A stretch of DNA of 64,000 nt from positions 42,502,998-42,566,997 of the forward strand of contig NC_062223.1 in the NCBI RefSeq assembly GCF_902686445.1, written 5' to 3'. The translations under genes were made by a program, and so were the position numbers. This stretch comes from Sciurus carolinensis. Taxonomy: Eukaryota > Chordata > Mammalia > Rodentia > Sciuridae. Under the pieces are notes generated by a model. The model was not told the origin of the DNA. It did no database searches and saw only the letters and a program-made list of their open reading frames with translations. Positions 58,366 through 64,000 of this stretch are shown piece after piece (position 1 is the first letter of the stretch; each line of letters opens with the position of its first letter).

Positions 58366-60518
58366 GAAAATAGAACAAAACTATATGGAATACAATGCCA
58401 TCTTTCCAGGAAGATTCCAGGACATGGGAGAGCTTTGAGGTTATCACCTGGAATACTGTCTTCAAATGTTTTCATTGAAGAGTGTATAGGCATGACTGTG
58501 CCGATTATTGGCTTTCTCTCAAATCTTTGGCATACATGCCCTGCAAGTTGTCTTGTAGAATATTCTTTTTATAACTTGTACTTGCTCTTTGTCTTTTGGG
58601 AAACATCCTCACCACTGTCTGGTAATTCAAGTTTTCTGATTATTTGAAATTGAGATTTTTAGCATCTGGTGTCTGTAAAAACTCACGGGGACTCTTTGGA
58701 CTCTGATGATAGTTCTCAGGCACTGAGAAGTGCTTTCCTACACAGCATGGTCTGATTTGATAGTTGAACCTTATTTTTTTTTTTTTTTCCTCTGAGTCTC
58801 CTGTCATGGTTAGAATTACTGAGATGGCTTTTAGGTCCCTGAACCAAATTGCAAAGAGATTACAAGTACTTGGTGGCAGACAGTCTTGAGCCTTTATTGA
58901 CTGGGTGGAGTGTTCAGATGCTGAAGAGACAGGCATTTTAGAAATACGTTCTTAGGAGTGGGGGACAGCTAGGTCACCACATATATCAGAGACTCAAGGC
59001 AATCTGTCTTCTGATCAGCTCCCAGGAGCCAAGGGGTCAGGGCGAAAGCCAGTCATAAGGGCTTGGGTTTCAGTTTGATTCAGAGAGCAAGTGAAACAGA
59101 AAACTGCTGACAGCAAAGACCCTGGCAGAGGAGACCCCTGAATTTATTATTTCAAGCAAACGAAAACAAAATATAACAATTGCTTTCTCCCTTTTCCCCT
59201 GGGGAATGAAGTTGAGGTCAGCTGGAGGAAGAGCCCATGGAGTGGACTAATTGGAGGGTAAATAGAGGGCATAGGGCTTCAGGTCTAGAGGGGTTTGCTT
59301 ATTGTATGCCTCAGGCTGCACTGGAATTTCATTCTCATTTCAGAAATATAGAAATCAGCCTCCTTGGGTAAAACAGTTATTAGTAGAGGTATGAGAAAAT
59401 CATTTCATGTTTATCAAGACAGTCTCTTGTGAGCAATCAAAAGCTTAATTCTCAAGAAATAATTTCCAAATCCAAATGAATCTTGCAAAGTGGAAACACC
59501 AGGTTATTAAAAACCAAAACACAGGTCTGCACTTTAACAGTGATAGTTGCTTTTCTTCCTCTTTTGTGCAACACAGTTAGATGTCTTCCTCTTGGCTTTG
59601 GCTTTAAGAGATGTGTCAGACCAGGAAAAGTCCTCAAGAGATGACACTCTGGCTGCAAAAATAAGCAACATTTGATAGCTAAGTGTGTGATTTCTGGGTC
59701 AGTATGCCATAAATCCTACAGTTCCAGAATTGCAAATCTCTTTCACAGTTTGAAGCTCAACACAGGTTGATTTCAATGAAAATTCCCTCCCGACCTTTCC
59801 CCCATGGCTGTATCCACACAATGCCCAGATGTCTGGTTTTCCTCCTTTTACAGGAAAACTAAATTGTTTTCCATATTGAATTTTCTTCCTTATTGAACTG
59901 GCTTGCTCTCAGAATGAACCAAATCTCCTCTTTATTTCAGTCACCTGCTGTAATTATTTTAATCTAATAAAGCACTAATAATTTAAAATCCTCTAGCAAT
60001 TGTAGACATCATTCTCAAGACAAAATTTTAGTTTTGTTTGCATTTTAAGAACTTGTCCTCACAGTCTGAAAAAAAATTTTTAACAAATGCCAGACATCAT
60101 CTTGCTTGCAATCTTTGCTTCCATGCCCTTAACAGCTTGTTGGGGGCAGACAGGATGCTTTATAGAAAGGGTTTTAGAATCCAGATTATGGCAAATCTCT
60201 TTATTTACCAGGATTGTGAGCTTGCTCTCTCCTCCCTCTGCCCACCCCTCACCCTGCAATACTCCAAGCGCCAAGTCCTTGGAATGAATTAATTAAGGGA
60301 GCATTTAAAAATATCTCATTGCTCCATCTCCATGTGCCTCATCATTGATTGGAGGCAGATGGGCTGCATATTCACTAGTAGAATAGAAAAGAACTGGCAC
60401 TGAGTTATAAACCTGTCTGTTTGGCTAATGACAGAAAAGACAATGGATCAACAGTATTGATGGAGAATGAAGGGTAGACTCTTAATCTTTTAAAGAGAAT
60501 ACCTCATTTTCTTAGTTC

Positions 60519-60522
<4 letters not shown>

Positions 60523-60549
<27 letters not shown>
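60523..60549. repeat. GT microsatellite
   Basis: About 13 TG units, uninterrupted. Confidence 0.95.
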
Positions 60550-61284
60550 TCAAGGTGTTTTTTCAACAATGTTGATATTTACTCATTTCCCTCTCATTTA
60601 TTTATTTAATGTCTCACTTAGATGGGCAGCTGCAACTGCTGTCTGCTGACCTACTGTCTGGTGTTTCTGTAACCTCGCCAGCTGCTTTGGATTATAGACT
60701 TGTTGAGCAAGGACTGTCCTTTGAAAATGGAATGGGGGAAATGAACACCATTTTGGCACATAGACTTGATCTGTGTCAAATTGGGTTCTCTCTAGGGTGG
60801 ATGATGGTGAATGCTAAAGACCTTGAATGAAGTCCATGGGGACAAAGATGGAGACATTGTCCCCCTGCTCCCTTGTATATTATAGACTTCATTTAAATCA
60901 TGGAGAGCACTGTCTTCTGTTACATTTGGCCAGGAGGGCCATCTGTCACTGGCTGTTTGTAATTTGGCATTTCCATCATGTGCTCCTGCTACTCCTGATT
61001 CCCAGCCACTGTGCTCTTGGAATCCCATTGCTGGTGACAGAGTTGGAAGTGGGGCTGAGACCTGTCTGTCCCCACTCCAAGCTTTGCTCTGTGGACAGCA
61101 TTGGTGGTGGGCTCCTGTGGACTGTAGGATTTTGAAAATGTTCAAATGATTTGCCTATCTTAAACATATTTCACTTAAAAAGAAAATTCTGATTCTGGAT
61201 TCTCTCAAAAATTGGAAAAACTGATGACTAAGAACCTGCCTGTTTGTCTTAGTAGTATTTATTGAGTAATTATAGCCCAGACGT

Positions 61285-61490
61285 TTTTAAAGTATACTGC
61301 ATGCATTAATTTATTTAATCCCAGCAAACGGCAAGTGCTATTATTAGTCCCATTTTACAGGAACAGAAACTGAGGCACAGAATGATTAAGTAGCTTACCC
61401 AAGATTTCACAGCCAGTAAGTGGCAGAGTCTGGCCTTAAACTCTGGGACTCTGGCTCCTGGAGCCATGTCCCTAACCATTGGCCATGGCT
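61285..61490 (-). repeat. MIR SINE, well preserved
   Basis: TTAATTTATTTAATCCCAGC, TCCCATTTTACAGGAACAGA, CTGAGGCACAGAATGATTAA, and AGCCAGTAAGTGGCAGAGTC are in reverse MIR order. Confidence 0.85.
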
Positions 61491-62860
61491 CTTCTTTAGT
61501 TCCACAGGTCAGCAGGTAGCAGGGACTAAGGAGTGGTTATGTCCTGAGGCATGGCCCATACTTTCCAGGTAGGACACAGTCCTTGTGGGACCACTCGAAT
61601 CATGTTATTTATTTAATCCGCTATCTCTCCAAGGCACCTCTTGAGAGACTGAGAACTTGGATTCTGTTCTGAGGGTAAGCCACTGCCTAATGGTTTTGGA
61701 TTGAAAGACTTATTCAAAACTCCATTTCTAGGTAATGAAAAGCAATTTATGCAACTTTTTCTTTGTAACCCTGGAACCACTTCTTGTTATTTCCTTTATC
61801 TTTGCTGTGGGTTGTTCTTAATAGAGTGTTCTTTTGTAATTATTGATTGTCAGGAAGCTAATAGTCTGTCTCATCTTGATGGAGTGTTTTTAAACAGCCT
61901 AGGGTCTGACCACAATATTCTTTGGCATATTGACTTGTTGGGTATGTGCTTCTTGGTGGCAACTGTGGCTGAGCATATAGCCATCCCTGGAATTTATTTT
62001 TTCTTTTGCAGTCTTCAAGTGGAGTTGTTCAGGGTTGTGATTTAACTTACCCATTCTCCTGAAACAGCTACTGACCCGGTCTTTCTGGGAGTCGGGCTGA
62101 TATTGTTTGTTTTGCAACAGATGCAAACAGTGATGACCTAGGGATACCTTTTGAGTTGAGGAAGAAATCTTTCAGAGGCCATATTTGTCTTTTGGAGAGT
62201 AGCACATTTTGCTGATCACCAACAGGGAGCAGTAAATGTCAGCACTGGTGGTCTGACTCTGTGGACATTTTGAGGAAATTCCAGTTTCCACAGCATTTTT
62301 TTGATTAAAAAAAAAAAAAAAAAGGTTTCTCCACCAAATATACAAGTTGGTAATAGTAAGATAATCACCATATATCCACAGTGTTCATAACTATCACCAT
62401 ACACAGATAGAAATAGAACCATTTATGTGATATGTATATGTAACTACACATATGTGATATTCAGTCCTTGGAAAAACTCCTGGGGAATATTTTTCTCTTT
62501 ATACAGATGGGGAAAAAGAAACCTAGAGATGTTTTGGTCTCATGCCATCGCTGGTTCTATACTTTTCTGTGTCATCTGCTTCTACAGTGCTTCATTCATA
62601 TTGTGAACATTTTGCAACTTATCCTCATTTCCTTAAACTTCCACAAACCCTTTCTTTATTTACTTATTTATTTTTCTGTTTTGTTTTTGCTCCAGTGAGT
62701 ACCTCCAATCATTTTGATCAGGGAAGGCAAGATAACCCAGGGTCCCTGGTGAGAAAAGGGTGTGATGAATTTAAGAGGTGACACACAAGACAGAAAGCAA
62801 AGGCCACAGAAGGAAGTTAATCTTTGAATGGAGATGGGTCATTTAAAAGAAAATGCCACC

Positions 62861-62887
62861 AAAAAAAAAAAAAAAAAAAAAAAAAAA
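62861..62887. repeat. Poly(A) tract, 27 nt
   Basis: Longest homopolymer in the window. No retroelement body is recognised immediately upstream. Confidence 0.9.
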
Positions 62888-64000
62888 GAAAGTGGGAGTA
62901 AATTTAGGCAATGGAGAGTGATTGTCATACCTCAGTATGATAGATTTCAGATGGAAGGATCAGCAGTGAATGAAGGAGGATAATGAAAAAGAGACAGATA
63001 GAAGTGTTCTTCTCTATTGGCAACAGGGAAAATCCACTGTTACAGACCAAACTGGTTTTCTCTTTTTATATCAGTCTTTACTTAAAAGGACAGTTGGAAT
63101 CTGATAGCCAGCTTCATTGGAAGAGTGGATGGAAGTCAACTTGAACTTACACAGCTGGATACAACTGTTTAAGGGTGAAATGGATGGGTATAGACTGGCA
63201 GAACTCACCTGGAATACCCTATAGGGACTGATGCTCCCCTGGGCAGCTATTATTTTTTATATTTATATGCAACATATGGCCTAGAAAAAGTGTCAGAAAT
63301 AAATATTGGACTAATTTCTAAGAATGGATTAGAGAGTAGTGCAATCATAGACAATCTATTTCCGCAGTGTCTTTCTGGAATTCAAAGACATCAATCAGCA
63401 CACATTTGTAAAATCATCATGGAATTATAGCACTGAAAGAATCATTGAGTTCTGGATCATGATTAATTGCTAACATTTCAAATGAAGGGCTAATCATTTG
63501 CTGGAGTTTATCTATCTGTCTGAGAACATTCAGATTTGAATTTTTTTTTTTTTTTACAAACATTGATTCATTGGGTTTGGGGCATTGTGGCTGGTCGGTC
63601 CCAGGAAACTTGATTCTGAAATGGAGACTTATGTGTATGAAATGTATTGAAAGTTTATGTGCTTGGCATAAATTGCTGTGAAGGAGCCAAGGAAGCAGGA
63701 GTGGGCAGTCACAACAAAGGCCACAAGCCACCCACAGTGAGATCCGTAGGAAGAATGGTTCTTCAGAACGGTGCCTAGCGGGAGAAAGATCTGTGGCCTT
63801 TCTACCCTTGTGTTTACCAGCCACTGGATGCAGCTCTGCTCAGGCAGGGGCCATGGCCGGAGTGAGTATAGAGCAAGGTTTTGGAGAGGGATATAGTTAA
63901 GAGCTGTCACTCATCAACACTCCCAACATGGAAGTCAATTAATCCTTCTGTCCTAAGTGTGAAGGTCTAAGGTTCTGGGCAGCCTACCACACCATCTACC

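Larger units (their letters stand above)
55855..64000 (+). other. SLC1A2: SLC1A2 intron 1 (5' part)
   Basis: The first 600 bases continue the CpG-rich region. Beyond it are an ATT/ATC repeat (57124-57158), MIRs (58270-58365, 61285-61490), a GT repeat (60523-60549), T- or A-runs (58770-58786, 62308-62324, 62861-62887, 63541-63555) and otherwise unique sequence. No squirrel SINE or young L1 is visible. I found no alternative first exon that I could support. Confidence 0.85.

Noticed and set aside
1..64000. CRISPR array, phage, operon, toxin-antitoxin or other prokaryotic system
   Set aside because: The window has spliced vertebrate genes and mammalian retroelements throughout. No regularly spaced repeats or prokaryotic gene clusters are present.

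Overview
This is a mammalian nuclear genomic window, almost certainly from a squirrel-family rodent (Sciuridae). The evidence is nine lineage-specific SINEs: seven are heterodimers that join a 7SL/B1-like unit to an ID (tRNA-Ala-like) unit, the arrangement known as MEN in squirrels, and two are plain ID elements. Older MIR, L2, L1M, hAT and LTR remnants are those shared by many placental mammals. The exact species cannot be read from the sequence.

Two genes lie head to tail on the + strand. From 1 to about 40,840 is the 3' part of PAMR1, the secreted CUB/EGF/sushi/protease-like protein. Eight coding exons are present (5017-5131, 6664-6881, 9719-9826, 29675-29887, 31533-31599, 36294-36526, 37581-37873, 39751-40287), all with AG/GT boundaries and compatible phases. 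They encode about 594 residues; the roughly 126 N-terminal residues lie upstream of the window. The protein is a pseudoprotease: His57 and Asp102 are kept, but the catalytic serine is threonine, and the usual activation motif is missing.

From about 40,840 to 54,000 is an intergenic stretch of LTR, MIR and L2 remnants and unique DNA. From about 54,000 to 56,450 is a CpG-rich promoter region holding the first exon of SLC1A2 (GLT-1/EAAT2, the glial glutamate transporter), with only 17 coding bases (55838-55854, MASTEG). The rest of the window is SLC1A2 intron 1. The order PAMR1 then SLC1A2 on one strand matches human 11p13. The two genes do not share a pathway; they are simply conserved neighbours.

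The most notable non-genic features are a 1.7-kb L1 with an 18-bp target-site duplication and telomere-like repeats in its 3' end, an L1 nested in an older L1, a short L1 slice inside a DNA transposon that resembles an L1 copy 0.9 kb away, a 340-nt near-pure pyrimidine tract, and the fact that every squirrel-specific SINE I could recognise lies antisense to the genes. I found no bacterial-type system, CRISPR array or clearly new gene.
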